64,000 bases of DNA from an uncultured Eggerthella sp. (GCA_900540345.1 UQFK01000001.1:367707-431706); one strand, 5' to 3'. Counted from the stretch's first letter, positions 16,780 through 26,445 are shown. Notes: a model not told the origin generated them from the letters alone. Numbers and translations: made by a program.

Positions 16780-19734
16780 CTAAAGAATCCACTTTTGCAG
16801 CATGCGGACCAGATTCTCGATCTCAAGCGGCTTTGACATATGATCGTTCATGCCAACACTGCGCGCATGGCGAATATCCTCAGCGAACGCATCAGCCGTG
16901 AGCGCCACGATAGGAATCTCTCCCAGATCAGGACGCTCATCTGCGTGTCCGCGAATCGTTTCTGCTGCTTGATAGCCATTCATAATCGGCATCTGAATGT
17001 CCATAAGCACGATATTGTAATACCCTGGCTCGTGTTCGAGCAGCATCTCTACCGCGATCTTGCCATTTTCTGCATGCTCGACCGTCGCGCCTGTCATGCC
17101 AATAAGCTCCTTGGCGATCTCGGAAGCCATGACATTGTCTTCCGTGAGCAAAACGCGTTTGTCGGTATAGGTAAGATCCTCAAGCATCGCTTTCTCATCG
17201 AGCAGCGTCTTCGTCTCTCCTGTAAGCAATTCCTTCATGACCTGCACAAGGCGAGAACGGAAAAGAGGTTTCGAGATGAAGGCATCCACACCGACCTGGC
17301 GTGCTTCCTGTTCGATCATGGACCAATCGTAAGCTGAAAGGATGATGATCGGCACATTGTCTGCCGTGATCTCGCGAATACGCTTCGCAGCCTCAAGGCC
17401 GCTCATCTCCGGCATGCGCCAGTCAAGGATGATCGCATGGAACGGATCGTCCTCGTCGAGTGCCTTTTGAACTCGCTCAATGCCCTCCTTGCCTGAGAGC
17501 GCGAACTCGCTTTTCATCCCGATCTCATCGAGCAGCAAGCAGGCACCTTCGCACGCAATGCGATCGTCGTCGACCACGAGCACGCGGATATCTTTCAGTT
17601 CAGAGAGATCCTCCTCGGCGCCATCGCGCAACTTCAAATGGACCACGACCGTGAAGGTGGTGCCCTCGCCCTCGACCGAATCGACGTCGATCGTGCCATT
17701 CATAAGGGTGACAACACTCTTTACAATCGCCATGCCAAGACCCGTACCTTCGATCTTGGTCGTGCGTGAGTCGTTTGCGCGCGTGAACGGATCGAAAACG
17801 GTCTTCATGAATTCCTTGCTCATGCCGCAACCCGTGTCGGTGAACACGAACTCATAACAGCCGCTACCAGGAATATTGCTCGGCAGTTCAGAGATGCGCA
17901 GGCCGATATGCCCGCCTTCGGGCGTGAACTTGATGGAGTTGCCCATGATATTCACGAACACCTGCTGCAAACGCGTGGGATCGCCGATGACATGTTCGTG
18001 CTTGATGTCGACCAGGTCGACCTTGAGCTCTTGATGCTTGGCTGCGATCTGGGGGTTCATCATGGTGATGAGGTTCTCGATCGATTCCGGCAGGTCGAAG
18101 GGCTCGTCAGAAAGTCCGATAGAACCTGATTCGATCTTGGCCATATCGAGCACCTCATTAATGAGCCCAAGCAAATGACGGCTCGCTGAGGTGATATTGC
18201 TTAAGCATTCACGTACGCGCTCGGGGTCGTTGACGTGCATGCCTGCGATAGCGGTAAGACCCATGATGGAGTTCATCGGGGTGCGAATGTCATGCGACAT
18301 GGAGTTGAGGAAGTCACTCTTTGCTTGCGAGGCGTGCTCAGCAGCTTTGAAGGCGTCCTCGAGTGCATTACGCGAAGCAAGCTCTGCCGCTTTGGCATCG
18401 GTCACATCCTGAATGGCGACCAGCACGCTTGTGGGATCGTCCGAAGCATCACGCGTAAGACAAAGAATAGAAGCCTGGAACCAACGCTGATCATCACGAT
18501 CGGTCGTGCGCCATTCCTCTTGGATGAAACGAACACCAGGGCGAAGCGCTTGCTTGATCGAGACCGCATCGAGCTCGATACGGTCTTCTACTGCGACCAG
18601 GTTCTTATCGACGATCGTATCGAAATAAGCACGCAGCTCATCGCTCTTGCCCGTGGGCGGCAAGGTGCTCTGATGGTTATCGTTCTTGAGAAACTCGTAG
18701 GTACCACTTACGAGGTCAACCGTGAACAAGCTACTGAAAAGGTTCGTCGAAGCGTCGATGATACGTGTTGCTTCCTGACGCTCGAGAAGCAGCTCTTTAT
18801 TCTCGCGACGAGATTGCATGACCAGGACCACGATAACAAGCGCAGCAGCAACGAGCACGCCACCTACAAGAACAAAGCCTGCCAAAGTCGCGTTTTCCAC
18901 CATGCTATTGGTGATGGAGGCTGGGAAGGCGCGAACGAGCATCCAATCGAAATCGGGAAGCTTGGTGATGAACGTATTTCCTGTGCCTTCAGGGGTGTCA
19001 TAGGTGAAATTAGTAGTGATCATCTGGGCGATCTCTTCATCGAGCGTGGCGATCTGATCCGATCCAATGCCGCGCGCGGCGAAGACCTCGGCAATAGAGG
19101 TTGCATCAGGCTTGACCGACCCCGCTTGCGCGATGATAGTTCCATTCGGCATGCAAAGATAGGTCGGAGTCGATTGATCGTAGAACTCGGTGCTCAAAAG
19201 CTCGGTGAGAGAATCTTCGTGCAGCACCGATGCCATAATACCGACGATCTCGCCATGCAAGGTGACCGGACAGAAGAAGATGACCGCGTTCTGACCATCG
19301 AAGATAGCGCTATCGACAAAGCACATGCCGCTCTTGCCCTGGATGCCTTCTTGATAATACTCGCGATCGAGCGCCTGAGCGGTCGTTCCATCGCCGTTAT
19401 AAGCAGTGCCTGAACGGTCGATGAAGAAGGTGTTATCAAACTGCGAAGCGTTGAGCATGCCGACAGCTTCTTCAGGGTTGATCTGGGATCCTTCGAGCGT
19501 TTGCTCGTAGACAGCGGCGGCGGTCTGCACGCCTTCGAGCGAGGTTACGAAGGTGTCGTTCACGCGACGTGCGGTCTGCCCGCTCGAAGTTTCGAGATAT
19601 TGCGTGTTCTGTTCGACGATACGCTGGGAATTGACGTTCACGAAGCATACGAGCGCGATGACAACAATCGCCACTGCAGCGCAGATCGCAATGATACGAG
19701 TACGGGTCTTATTCTTAGGCTTGGCGTTTTCCAT
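16780..19734 (-). CDS. Hybrid sensor histidine kinase with two receiver domains
   Basis: I use the ATG at 19734 (AGAGG eight bases ahead), giving 984 residues. In order: membrane helix (~12-33); an extracellular sensor of the double-Cache type (~45-260); second helix (~280-305); a PAS-like linker; dimerisation domain with phospho-acceptor His in SHDIRTPMNSIMG (~478); an ATPase domain (~580-695) with NIMGNSIKFTPEGG and TGLGMAIVKS; receiver 1 (~715-835) with Asp in ILDWRMPEMSG; receiver 2 (~858-981) with Asp in VLMDIQMPIMNG. It senses an external small ligand and relays phosphate within itself. No HPt domain or partner regulator is adjacent, so its output is unknown. Confidence 0.92.
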   Translation of the reverse strand: MENAKPKNKTRTRIIAICAAVAIVVIALVCFVNVNSQRIVEQNTQYLETSSGQTARRVNDTFVTSLEGVQTAAAVYEQTLEGSQINPEEAVGMLNASQFDNTFFIDRSGTAYNGDGTTAQALDREYYQEGIQGKSGMCFVDSAIFDGQNAVIFFCPVTLHGEIVGIMASVLHEDSLTELLSTEFYDQSTPTYLCMPNGTIIAQAGSVKPDATSIAEVFAARGIGSDQIATLDEEIAQMITTNFTYDTPEGTGNTFITKLPDFDWMLVRAFPASITNSMVENATLAGFVLVGGVLVAAALVIVVLVMQSRRENKELLLERQEATRIIDASTNLFSSLFTVDLVSGTYEFLKNDNHQSTLPPTGKSDELRAYFDTIVDKNLVAVEDRIELDAVSIKQALRPGVRFIQEEWRTTDRDDQRWFQASILCLTRDASDDPTSVLVAIQDVTDAKAAELASRNALEDAFKAAEHASQAKSDFLNSMSHDIRTPMNSIMGLTAIAGMHVNDPERVRECLSNITSASRHLLGLINEVLDMAKIESGSIGLSDEPFDLPESIENLITMMNPQIAAKHQELKVDLVDIKHEHVIGDPTRLQQVFVNIMGNSIKFTPEGGHIGLRISELPSNIPGSGCYEFVFTDTGCGMSKEFMKTVFDPFTRANDSRTTKIEGTGLGMAIVKSVVTLMNGTIDVDSVEGEGTTFTVVVHLKLRDGAEEDLSELKDIRVLVVDDDRIACEGACLLLDEIGMKSEFALSGKEGIERVQKALDEDDPFHAIILDWRMPEMSGLEAAKRIREITADNVPIIILSAYDWSMIEQEARQVGVDAFISKPLFRSRLVQVMKELLTGETKTLLDEKAMLEDLTYTDKRVLLTEDNVMASEIAKELIGMTGATVEHAENGKIAVEMLLEHEPGYYNIVLMDIQMPIMNGYQAAETIRGHADERPDLGEIPIVALTADAFAEDIRHARSVGMNDHMSKPLEIENLVRMLQKWIL

Positions 19735-19971
19735 CGGAAAGCCTCTCTCGAAGGGTGATCGGACATTACCGAGAGGCTCAAGTGGCGCGCGAGCGACCTG
19801 GCGAGAAAGCAACCTTGTGCGCAAATGCACGAAAGGACAGGCAAAGCCAGGCGAGCAGCTCTACAGATGCGATCGATCACGGTAGATGCAATTGCTCGTA
19901 TTATACACTACGAACAGGTATAAGCTGTGTTCTGAAGAGGCGCGTCCTTAAGAAACAAAGCGACAGAATGA

Positions 19972-20484
19972 TCAGAGGTAGGTAACCGTCTCATCGAGCG
20001 GTTTGCGGCTGGCATGATTAGGCAGCGGACCTGCGCCTTCGGCAGCGTAACCGAGATCGAGCAGCATGAGCACTTCCTCATTTTCGGGAAGATCGAATAC
20101 GCGTGCTGCTTCGTCAGGATCAAAGAGGTTGACCCAGCAGCTCTCGACACCCACACTCGCTGCCGCAAGCATCATATGGGTTGCGACAATACTGGCGTCC
20201 TCCATGCCGGAATTTCGCTTTCCGCCAGGGTACGTGAATGTGTGTGTAGTATCGAATGCAACGATGAGCACCGTCGAAGCATGATAGCGGCAACGCGTGA
20301 TGGCATCGACCTTATCGAGCGCCTCTTTACTTCGCGCTACATAGATGCGCTGTTCTTGGAGGTTCTTTGCGGTAGGCGCCTGACGACCCGCTTCGAGGAT
20401 CACGGCAAGCTTTTCGTCTTCGACTGGACGCCCATCGTAGTTCTTACATGAATAGCGTCGCTTCACCAATTCGCTGAATTCCAT
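19972..20484 (-). CDS. Nitroreductase-family flavoprotein
   Basis: The 170-residue protein has the short nitroreductase fold: the amino-terminal FMN-contact pattern FSELVKRRYSCKNYDGRPV, then AGRQAPTAKNLQ and the hydrophobic strand VGVESCWVNLFD. Family members bind FMN and use NAD(P)H to reduce nitro, quinone or similar groups; the substrate here is unknown. It starts at ATG 20484 with AAAGGA ahead. It lies between the histidine kinase and the esterase on the same strand, separated from each by 180 bases or more, so it is probably transcribed alone. Confidence 0.88.
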   Translation of the reverse strand: MEFSELVKRRYSCKNYDGRPVEDEKLAVILEAGRQAPTAKNLQEQRIYVARSKEALDKVDAITRCRYHASTVLIVAFDTTHTFTYPGGKRNSGMEDASIVATHMMLAAASVGVESCWVNLFDPDEAARVFDLPENEEVLMLLDLGYAAEGAGPLPNHASRKPLDETVTYL

Positions 20485-20527
20485 AGTTCGTCCTTTTCTT
20501 TTGATATCCCCTGATAAAGGGCTTTTT

Positions 20528-20618
20528 TGTGATCGCGTCTATTTCGACATGCGATTCGGTGTGATCGCGAACATGCCTGCCTTGTCATACGATTCGACAC
20601 GATCGCGAACATGTGCTT
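20528..20618. repeat. Imperfect tandem repeat between nitroreductase and esterase genes
   Basis: Two copies of a ~38-base unit share CGATTCG followed by GATCGCGAACATG. They lie upstream of the nitroreductase gene and form another member of the window-wide set of short tandem repeats. Confidence 0.55.
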
Positions 20619-20666
20619 AGGTTCTTCTTGCGGTTTTCTTCTATAGTAGCGCACGAAGCTCTGCGA

Positions 20667-21374
20667 TCAGGAAGCACGAGAAGCACCATAGAAGAAATCC
20701 TCGAGCGCACTAAGAGCTGTCTTGCAGCGCTCAAGCACATGCTGGTGATGATTGCCCGGCCCAAGCACGAACTGCGTCGTAGCGCCAGCAGCCTTGAGTT
20801 TTTCTGCCGATGCACGAGCGCGCTGCTCGACACTGCTCAAGATCTTCGGAGGCGATTTGCGCTCCTTCGAGCCGATCGAAAAGTACGCGAACTTCCCTTC
20901 GAAGGCGTGCGTTGCCGCACCTTGTGCGCATTTTTGATCGATGAACTCGGGCCAACGTTCGTACCAAAGCGACCCCGAGATCGAAGCCATTGCGCTGAAA
21001 AGATCGCCGCGTAAAAAAGCATACGCTGCAAAGAGGCCTCCCATCGAATAGCCTGCGATCGCGCGGGCACGTGGCGTGAGCTGCTCACGTGCTTCAATAA
21101 CAGGAATAAGCTGGGATTCGAGCAGGTGAAGGGTGGTGAGGGCATCGCCTGCAAAATCTGGGTCACCTTTATAGAGACCCGGTGCTGGCCACGGTGAGAG
21201 ATCCGCATCCCAGTCTGAAACATAGAAGCTAACGATGTTGAGCTTGAAGCGTTCGGTGAGGCCTGTGAGATCCATCGGATGCGCATGCATGTTCACGAAG
21301 TAGACGCAAGGCGCATTCAGGTCGCAATCCTTCGAGGACAACGTATCGTAGCGCGTGTAATCTTGTTCGAGCAT
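20667..21374 (-). CDS. Alpha/beta-hydrolase-fold esterase (Fes/EstD-like)
   Basis: The start is ATG 21374, with GGGGGAG seven bases ahead; this gives 235 residues. The nucleophile elbow reads GYSMGGLFAAYAFL, followed by FSAMASISGSLWY, the pattern of the putative esterase family that includes enterochelin esterase and esterase D. A late His in LGPGNHHQHVLERC probably completes the triad. It has no signal peptide, so it acts in the cytoplasm. It is 64 bases downstream of the GNAT gene and may be the last gene of an adenylation-acetyltransferase-esterase group; a role in releasing or editing an acyl ester is only a suggestion. Confidence 0.82.
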   Translation of the reverse strand: MLEQDYTRYDTLSSKDCDLNAPCVYFVNMHAHPMDLTGLTERFKLNIVSFYVSDWDADLSPWPAPGLYKGDPDFAGDALTTLHLLESQLIPVIEAREQLTPRARAIAGYSMGGLFAAYAFLRGDLFSAMASISGSLWYERWPEFIDQKCAQGAATHAFEGKFAYFSIGSKERKSPPKILSSVEQRARASAEKLKAAGATTQFVLGPGNHHQHVLERCKTALSALEDFFYGASRAS

Positions 21375-21438
21375 CGTCAGTCTCCCCCGCTCATAAGGAT
21401 GGCCGGACAACAGCTTCGAGCGCGTTGTTCGCGACGGA

Positions 21439-22077
21439 TCATCGAGGGCCATCCAGTTTCATCATGTCAGACATATCGACGAAGCCCGCGCGCTCATAGA
21501 CAGCGCGACCCACAGGCGTGGTCTCGAGATATATCTTTTCTGCACCAGCGCATCGAGCTTGATGAACGACCCAATCGACAACCGCAGAAGCGATGCCTTG
21601 TCCGCGATAGGCTGGACGCGTGTACATATTCATAAGGTAGGCGCAGCGTCCGCTTGGGTTATCGGGTGAAGGCAGTTCTTCTTGCAGACAGATTGAACCG
21701 CATGCGACCGCTTTGCCATCAAGTTCGGCGAAGCATGCAATATGGCCGGGCACTGAGGCGATGAGCGGCCTGCGCATCTCGCTTTCACCTGCAAGATTAC
21801 CGCTCGCGCAGCCTGCATCATCCTTGCTGCCAAGCGCGTGAATATAGTATGCACGATTTGCATCTCGAAGCGCTTCCCAGTCGACATCGTCAACCACATC
21901 TGCAAACACTGAGTGCAGCACTTCCATGCGCCACTCGAGCAACTGATCGAGGTCATTTAAAGTTGCGCATCGGATCGAGAGACCTTTCACCGTGCGGTGC
22001 AAGGGTTCTGCTGGTCTGTTCAGGGATTCATTCATGCTTTTCAGGAGCTTCTTCTTGCTACTTGAGGGGTCTTTCAT
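21439..22077 (-). CDS. GNAT-family N-acetyltransferase
   Basis: The carboxyl half contains the acetyl-CoA-binding motif RPAYRGQGIASAVVDWVV and the later strand EKIYLETTPVGRAVYERAGF, both standard GNAT features. The acceptor is unknown. The start is uncertain: ATG 22077 follows the adenylation gene's stop by eight bases, whereas frames from 22101 or 22131 overlap that gene. The first ~30 residues are Lys/Ser-rich. Directly after an adenylation-domain gene, it may acetylate the activated amino acid or its product; this is inferred from order only. Confidence 0.8.
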   Translation of the reverse strand: MKDPSSSKKKLLKSMNESLNRPAEPLHRTVKGLSIRCATLNDLDQLLEWRMEVLHSVFADVVDDVDWEALRDANRAYYIHALGSKDDAGCASGNLAGESEMRRPLIASVPGHIACFAELDGKAVACGSICLQEELPSPDNPSGRCAYLMNMYTRPAYRGQGIASAVVDWVVHQARCAGAEKIYLETTPVGRAVYERAGFVDMSDMMKLDGPR

Positions 22078-22084
22078 CGCCTCA

Positions 22085-23794
22085 TCACGCCCTTTGCACA
22101 TGCGGCAACGCGCGAGTGTCAACCTTGCCATTCGGCGTGAGTGGCAGATGGTCCATCTTCACGAAGTATTCAGGCAACATGTAGGGAGCCAGATAGCGGG
22201 ACATCTCGTCGCGCAGATGCGCCTCCACTTCTGAGGCTTGCTCGACATCCGCTTTTGCGCCTTGCTCGACATCCCTTTCAGAGGCTTGCTCGACAGGAAC
22301 ATAATACCCTACCAAATAGGGCATCTGATGCGCATCGACCTCGGAGCGCACTACGCCAACCTCAACCTCAGGACACGTGCAGAGCACACTTTCGACTTCG
22401 GCTGGCTCAACACGGCGACCATCGATCATGACCTGAGTATCTTTGCGATGCATGAAGGCGATTGTGTCATCAGGCAAAACATACCCCATATCGCCCGATC
22501 TGTATGCTCGCGTGCCATCGGGCAGGTGCACATAATTTTTCTGCTCAGGTGGACAACCCACATAGCCAAGCCCCACACCACGACCTGTGATGACGATCTC
22601 GCCTACTTCACCTGCGGGCACCTCCTCAAGATTCTCATTCATGATGTACATGTGTACGCCACGCACCGGAGCTCCAACTGGATAAGTGCCATCAGATAGG
22701 ACATTCGTGGTGGCGCTCGGCTGCGCGCGCTTGTCGCTCGTTGTGCTCTTGCGCGCAGGATTGCAAGGGAAATAGCTCGCGCACACAGTTGTCTCAGAAG
22801 GACCATACGTGTTGTACACGTCCACCAAACCGAGCAGACGATCGATATAACGCGCACGCAGCACATCCCCACCACTGATGAGCAGGCGCAAACTGAACGG
22901 GATCGAATCGAGGTCGTTCATCTCTTGGAGCAGATAGGGAAACCCGCTGATAATACTTACGCGCTCACGTTCGACGAATTCCATGAGTGTGCCGATATCT
23001 GCTTTATCGCGCGGTGAAGGGATCGCTAGCGTCATGCCAGTGAGCAGAGCGCTGAAAACTTCTTCAACAAAGATGTCAAAAGAGCAGACCGAGTATTGCA
23101 ACATAACATCCGTGCTGCTTGGTTTGAATTCCGCAGCGAACGCATCAATATAGTTGCACACGTTCGCATTTGTGATCATCACGCCTTTGGGCTTACCGGT
23201 CGTGCCAGAAGTGTAGAGGATATAAGCCAGACCTGCGTCGTGAGTAGTCGCGAGCGCTGGATCTTGTTGTGCGAGCGAGGAGCCTTGTTGTGTGAACGCG
23301 GGGTCTTGTTGTGTGGGATCTTGTGGCGCAGGGCTTTGCGGCTCAAGCAGCTTCGACGACTTTGAGCCTCGTGGCTCGCACGTTTGATCCAAAACAGCGA
23401 GCGCATCTTCGACAGACGCGATGCCATAATCAGTAATAACACAGTCAACCTGCGCGTTTTCCATCATATAGCGGATGCGCTCGATCGGGAAATCAGGTTC
23501 GACTGGCACGTATGCGGCACCTGCTTTCAGTACACCCAAGATCGCAGCAATCTGCGCTGCGCCATGATGCATCGCAACGCCAACACGATACGAAGTGGTA
23601 GGCAAACATGCTGCTACTTCACAAGCTCGATTGTCGAGGTCAAGACGCGAAAGCTGCGCATTCGCATCGATGACGGCTATTGCCTGCGGATCATCCTGCA
23701 CGCGGTCGCGAAAACATCCATAGATGGTCTCGTTGGTCGCAGTCGTCTTTTGATCAGTCTTGATCGTCGCACGAGCATTTGAAACCTGAGCCAT
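22085..23794 (-). CDS. Stand-alone amino-acid adenylation (AMP-binding) domain protein
   Basis: This 569-residue protein is a complete ANL-superfamily enzyme. It has YTSGTTGKPKG (residues 194-204), the NTYGPSETTVCASY core, YRSGDMGYVLPDD, and the catalytic lysine motif LTPNGKVDTRALP at the end. SFDIF carries the Asp expected to bind the amino group of an alpha-amino acid. It should activate an amino acid as AMP ester. No condensation, carrier or thioesterase domain is attached or adjacent, so the acceptor is unknown. Two low-complexity in-frame inserts stand out: residues ~150-183 (seven-residue QQDPA-type repeats) and a Glu-Gln-Ala-rich repeat near 480-505. It starts after GAGGAGG. A DltA-like role is an alternative. 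Confidence 0.85.
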   Translation of the reverse strand: MAQVSNARATIKTDQKTTATNETIYGCFRDRVQDDPQAIAVIDANAQLSRLDLDNRACEVAACLPTTSYRVGVAMHHGAAQIAAILGVLKAGAAYVPVEPDFPIERIRYMMENAQVDCVITDYGIASVEDALAVLDQTCEPRGSKSSKLLEPQSPAPQDPTQQDPAFTQQGSSLAQQDPALATTHDAGLAYILYTSGTTGKPKGVMITNANVCNYIDAFAAEFKPSSTDVMLQYSVCSFDIFVEEVFSALLTGMTLAIPSPRDKADIGTLMEFVERERVSIISGFPYLLQEMNDLDSIPFSLRLLISGGDVLRARYIDRLLGLVDVYNTYGPSETTVCASYFPCNPARKSTTSDKRAQPSATTNVLSDGTYPVGAPVRGVHMYIMNENLEEVPAGEVGEIVITGRGVGLGYVGCPPEQKNYVHLPDGTRAYRSGDMGYVLPDDTIAFMHRKDTQVMIDGRRVEPAEVESVLCTCPEVEVGVVRSEVDAHQMPYLVGYYVPVEQASERDVEQGAKADVEQASEVEAHLRDEMSRYLAPYMLPEYFVKMDHLPLTPNGKVDTRALPHVQRA

Positions 23795-24017
23795 AGCTAA
23801 GTCCTCCTCTTCGCTCTTGGATCGGTCTGCTTCTGTTAGATCGAACCATTCGATCGAGCGGTCAGACCAGACTGTTGAGGTTCGTCTTCCATGCTATCAA
23901 CGGGCAGTTCGCGCAAATGGGTGCGCACACGAACGTGACAGAGTCTTTTACGAGTCGTTACCAAGCCTTTGACTGTTCTCCTAACCTTCATCCCTTCCTT
24001 GTAAGTCGCTTTACATG

Positions 24018-24273
24018 AAAACCACTCAAAACAGCAAGGATTTCGCAGGTATTTTGATGCGTTAGCGACAAGTCTTGCAGCGAAATCGCTCAAAATTGCA
24101 GCGGATTTTCGGTTGTAAGTACAAAATCGAGCCATTTGGTGGGCAAAAAGTCTAAAAACGGAGGTGGTGCAATGTTTGTTTTCCCAAAACCCCAGTTCAG
24201 GTTTTTTCGGGAGCGCTTGAACGTACATATAAACGCAAATCTCTTGCAAAAAATCGCCTTTGCACTGCAAAAC
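24018..24273 (+). repeat. Dispersed inverted-repeat element, copy R3 (diverged)
   Basis: It carries the right-hand box ACGTACATATAAACGCAAAT then CTCTTGCAAAAAATCG and the closing CTGCAAAAC. The centre (24186-24207) holds the complement of the CTGAACTGGGGTTTT motif. The left end is too diverged to define a boundary. It fills much of the 572-base gap 23795-24366. Confidence 0.55.
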
Positions 24274-24345
24274 GTGATCACGCGCTGCAAAACATGATCA
24301 CACACTGCAAAACATGGTCGCGATATAAAACATGACTGCGATATA
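24266..24345. repeat. Tandem array, 20-base unit, about four copies
   Basis: Successive units read TGCAAAACGTGATCACGCGC and close variants. The first unit overlaps the end of repeat R3, as if the element terminus had been amplified. The unit length is not a multiple of three. Confidence 0.75.
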
Positions 24346-24366
24346 AATGCTGAAAGAGGGCGGCGG

Positions 24367-25704
24367 CTACTCTGCTGAGGCAAAACAGGCGGCTGGGAGC
24401 GAGAAAACATCACCTGCGCCATAGAGCTTACCGAAAAGATACTTGTTGCTCGCAGATTCTTCGGATATCCAAATACTGCCATCGTGGAATTCGATGCCCT
24501 CAGTCATGGGCGGCGCCTCGATATCAGATACGAGATTAGTCGAATCGAGGAAGAAAAGCGGCACTGACCTGCCATCCACGAAGAAGGTATACGGTGAACT
24601 CGCTGTTTGCGAAGAGGTAGGATCGCTCGCGTTTGCCTCTGTTGATGTCGTGGCCGTAGTCGCGTTTGCCTCTGCTAATGCACCGGAATCGCTCGCGTTT
24701 GCCTCTGTCGATGCGGTCAGCTCGCTCGTATCTGCAGTATCCACATCATCCTGAGTATCAGCACTAAACGAAAGTGAGCGCTCTGCCGATTCCGTTACTG
24801 AAGCATCTTTTGCAGCAGCAACCACCTCTTGAGCCCAAACGCGATAGGTGAGCAGGTGTGACGTGTTGAATCCATAGGAAGTCGACAGAACGATATCACC
24901 ATTTGGCAGCACACTTACACCTTGCACCTTATCAGGCAAAGAGTACGCTCGATCTGCTTGACGCGCAAAGCCATACGAAGCGTGCGCATCCGCCGGATAG
25001 GCAAACATCATCCCTGCATTCTCGGAACCGTCAGGCGTGATGAGATGGTGGTGGTCGGGTGCCTCGTAATCAGGCATCAGGTGAAACGTGCCAACGTAGA
25101 GCGTGTCGTTCTCAATATTCATGAAAGCAGGGGTGATCTCGAGATCAACTTGATCGATCGCGGTGACCTTATCGCCTGCCTCTGCATTCGCAAGATCGGA
25201 TGCCTGAAAAACCAAATAGCCACTATCGCAGGTCAGAAAAGCATACTCGCTTGAAGTGGTGATGCCGGATCCATGACCTGTATAAGGCGATCCATCAGGA
25301 AGCTGCGCGGAGAACTCAACCGAACTGCCATCGGCGTTGCGGCGATAGAGCGGGCTCACATCGTCTCCTGAAGCATATCCGCTGAAGAACCAGCAATCGG
25401 CATCGTCGTAATAGTCCAGATCCTGACAGATGAACCCTTCGTGAATGCCGGGAATTTCGAACTGCTCTGTTGCCTGCTCATAGAAGGCGTTATAAGTCGT
25501 GCGTATGTAGAGATTGAAGCCGACCAATATCACGATGACGAGACCAACGATGATCCCAAGAGCCCAAAGCACGACCTTCTTTGCGCTCAAACGACGCTTC
25601 GGGTGTGTAAGCGCAACGGTGCCATCGGTATCAGCGGAAGCGTTCGGGTTATTCGTAGCATCAGCAGCATTCGCCTCTTGTACGTTGCTCTCATCTTGCG
25701 TCAT
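24367..25704 (-). CDS. Membrane-anchored hypothetical protein with beta-propeller-like ectodomain
   Basis: The ATG at 25704 follows the FmdE stop by one base and has GAGGGG ahead, so the two are translationally coupled; this gives 445 residues. After an acidic Asn/Ala-rich cytoplasmic segment comes one membrane helix (~45-68, VVLWALGIIVGLVIVILVG). The remainder is outside and contains repeated strand-turn motifs (GYLVFQASDL, DTLYVGTFHL, VSVLPNGDIVLSTSYG) suggesting a propeller-like sensor or scaffold. I do not recognise a named family. Near residues 330-360 there is an in-frame tandem repeat around TEANASD. Pairing with an FmdE-like gene is the only functional clue. Confidence 0.7.
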   Translation of the reverse strand: MTQDESNVQEANAADATNNPNASADTDGTVALTHPKRRLSAKKVVLWALGIIVGLVIVILVGFNLYIRTTYNAFYEQATEQFEIPGIHEGFICQDLDYYDDADCWFFSGYASGDDVSPLYRRNADGSSVEFSAQLPDGSPYTGHGSGITTSSEYAFLTCDSGYLVFQASDLANAEAGDKVTAIDQVDLEITPAFMNIENDTLYVGTFHLMPDYEAPDHHHLITPDGSENAGMMFAYPADAHASYGFARQADRAYSLPDKVQGVSVLPNGDIVLSTSYGFNTSHLLTYRVWAQEVVAAAKDASVTESAERSLSFSADTQDDVDTADTSELTASTEANASDSGALAEANATTATTSTEANASDPTSSQTASSPYTFFVDGRSVPLFFLDSTNLVSDIEAPPMTEGIEFHDGSIWISEESASNKYLFGKLYGAGDVFSLPAACFASAE

Positions 25705-25705
25705 A

Positions 25706-26353
25706 TCAGAACCCCTCGCGTTCATAGGCATCGTAGCAATCAAGACAAACTGGCTTGCCCTCTTGCAGGCGCAGCGCGTATTCCGCAGTTGATTCGCCGC
25801 AGATCGAGCATGGAAGCGATGCAAAATGGCGCGCCGGCTCAGGCAGACCGCATATCACCTTGTCGATCTCGAAGAGATCCTCATACGGCGTAGCGAGCAA
25901 GAACGCCTGGTATTCTTCGCGCGACATATCCCCTCGTAGGTCAGGGCGAAGGCACAAGCGCATCGAGCGAACACCTTGCGAAGGGGCGGTCTCTGAAACA
26001 GCACCTTGTGAAGGGGCGCTCTGTGAAACGTTGTCTTGCAAAGCAGCATCGCGAATATAGAATGAAAACGCCATCTTGCCACGAAGGCGCGGGATGAGGT
26101 TCGCCTTGCCATATGTACAGCCGAGCAAGGCCTGGATCGCATCAACACCGCATGCATCATTTTCCGTGATGCATACAAGCTCTTCATCAACAACAGGCAG
26201 GCAACCTGCATTTAGTCCGAACTCGTCCACTACCGCCTCGACCGCTTTGAAACCGATCGCAAGACCAGGGCATTCGTGTCCGTGAAAGGCCACTGCCTTA
26301 TGCCAAAGATCTGCCGCGGACTGTTGTGAACTCTGCGATGGATTAGCTATCAT
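25706..26353 (-). CDS. FmdE-family protein with zinc ribbon
   Basis: Residues 20-40 contain FHGHECPGLAIG, and a second block reads CITENDACGVDAIQ; together they define the FmdE domain, first described as subunit E of tungsten formylmethanofuran dehydrogenase and widespread in anaerobes as a stand-alone protein. The tail has a four-Cys zinc ribbon (CSICGES and CLDCYD). The His/Cys residues suggest metal binding, possibly linked to molybdenum or tungsten cofactor enzymes, but the role in non-methanogens is unsettled. A ten-residue in-frame repeat (VSQSAPSQGA / VSETAPSQGV) interrupts the middle. Start ATG 26353 has GGAG ahead. It is followed immediately by the membrane protein gene. Confidence 0.85.
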   Translation of the reverse strand: MIANPSQSSQQSAADLWHKAVAFHGHECPGLAIGFKAVEAVVDEFGLNAGCLPVVDEELVCITENDACGVDAIQALLGCTYGKANLIPRLRGKMAFSFYIRDAALQDNVSQSAPSQGAVSETAPSQGVRSMRLCLRPDLRGDMSREEYQAFLLATPYEDLFEIDKVICGLPEPARHFASLPCSICGESTAEYALRLQEGKPVCLDCYDAYEREGF

Positions 26354-26359
26354 GACGCT

Positions 26360-26445
26360 CCTATTTGCTGCATGTCCTTTTACTGAATGCCTTTTTGCTG
26401 CATACCCTTTTGCTGCATGCTCCTTTTGCGTGCTCTTTCTTTATT
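26360..26445. repeat. Degenerate tandem repeat upstream of the fmdE-like gene
   Basis: Four to five copies of a ~17-base unit around CCTTTTGCTGCATG lie just before the FmdE start. The remaining gap to pyk (26446-26763) shows no gene and no promoter I can defend. Confidence 0.6.

Noticed and set aside
18235..19413. A 392-residue plus-strand frame
   Set aside because: It is antisense to the histidine kinase; composition follows from the true gene's codon bias.
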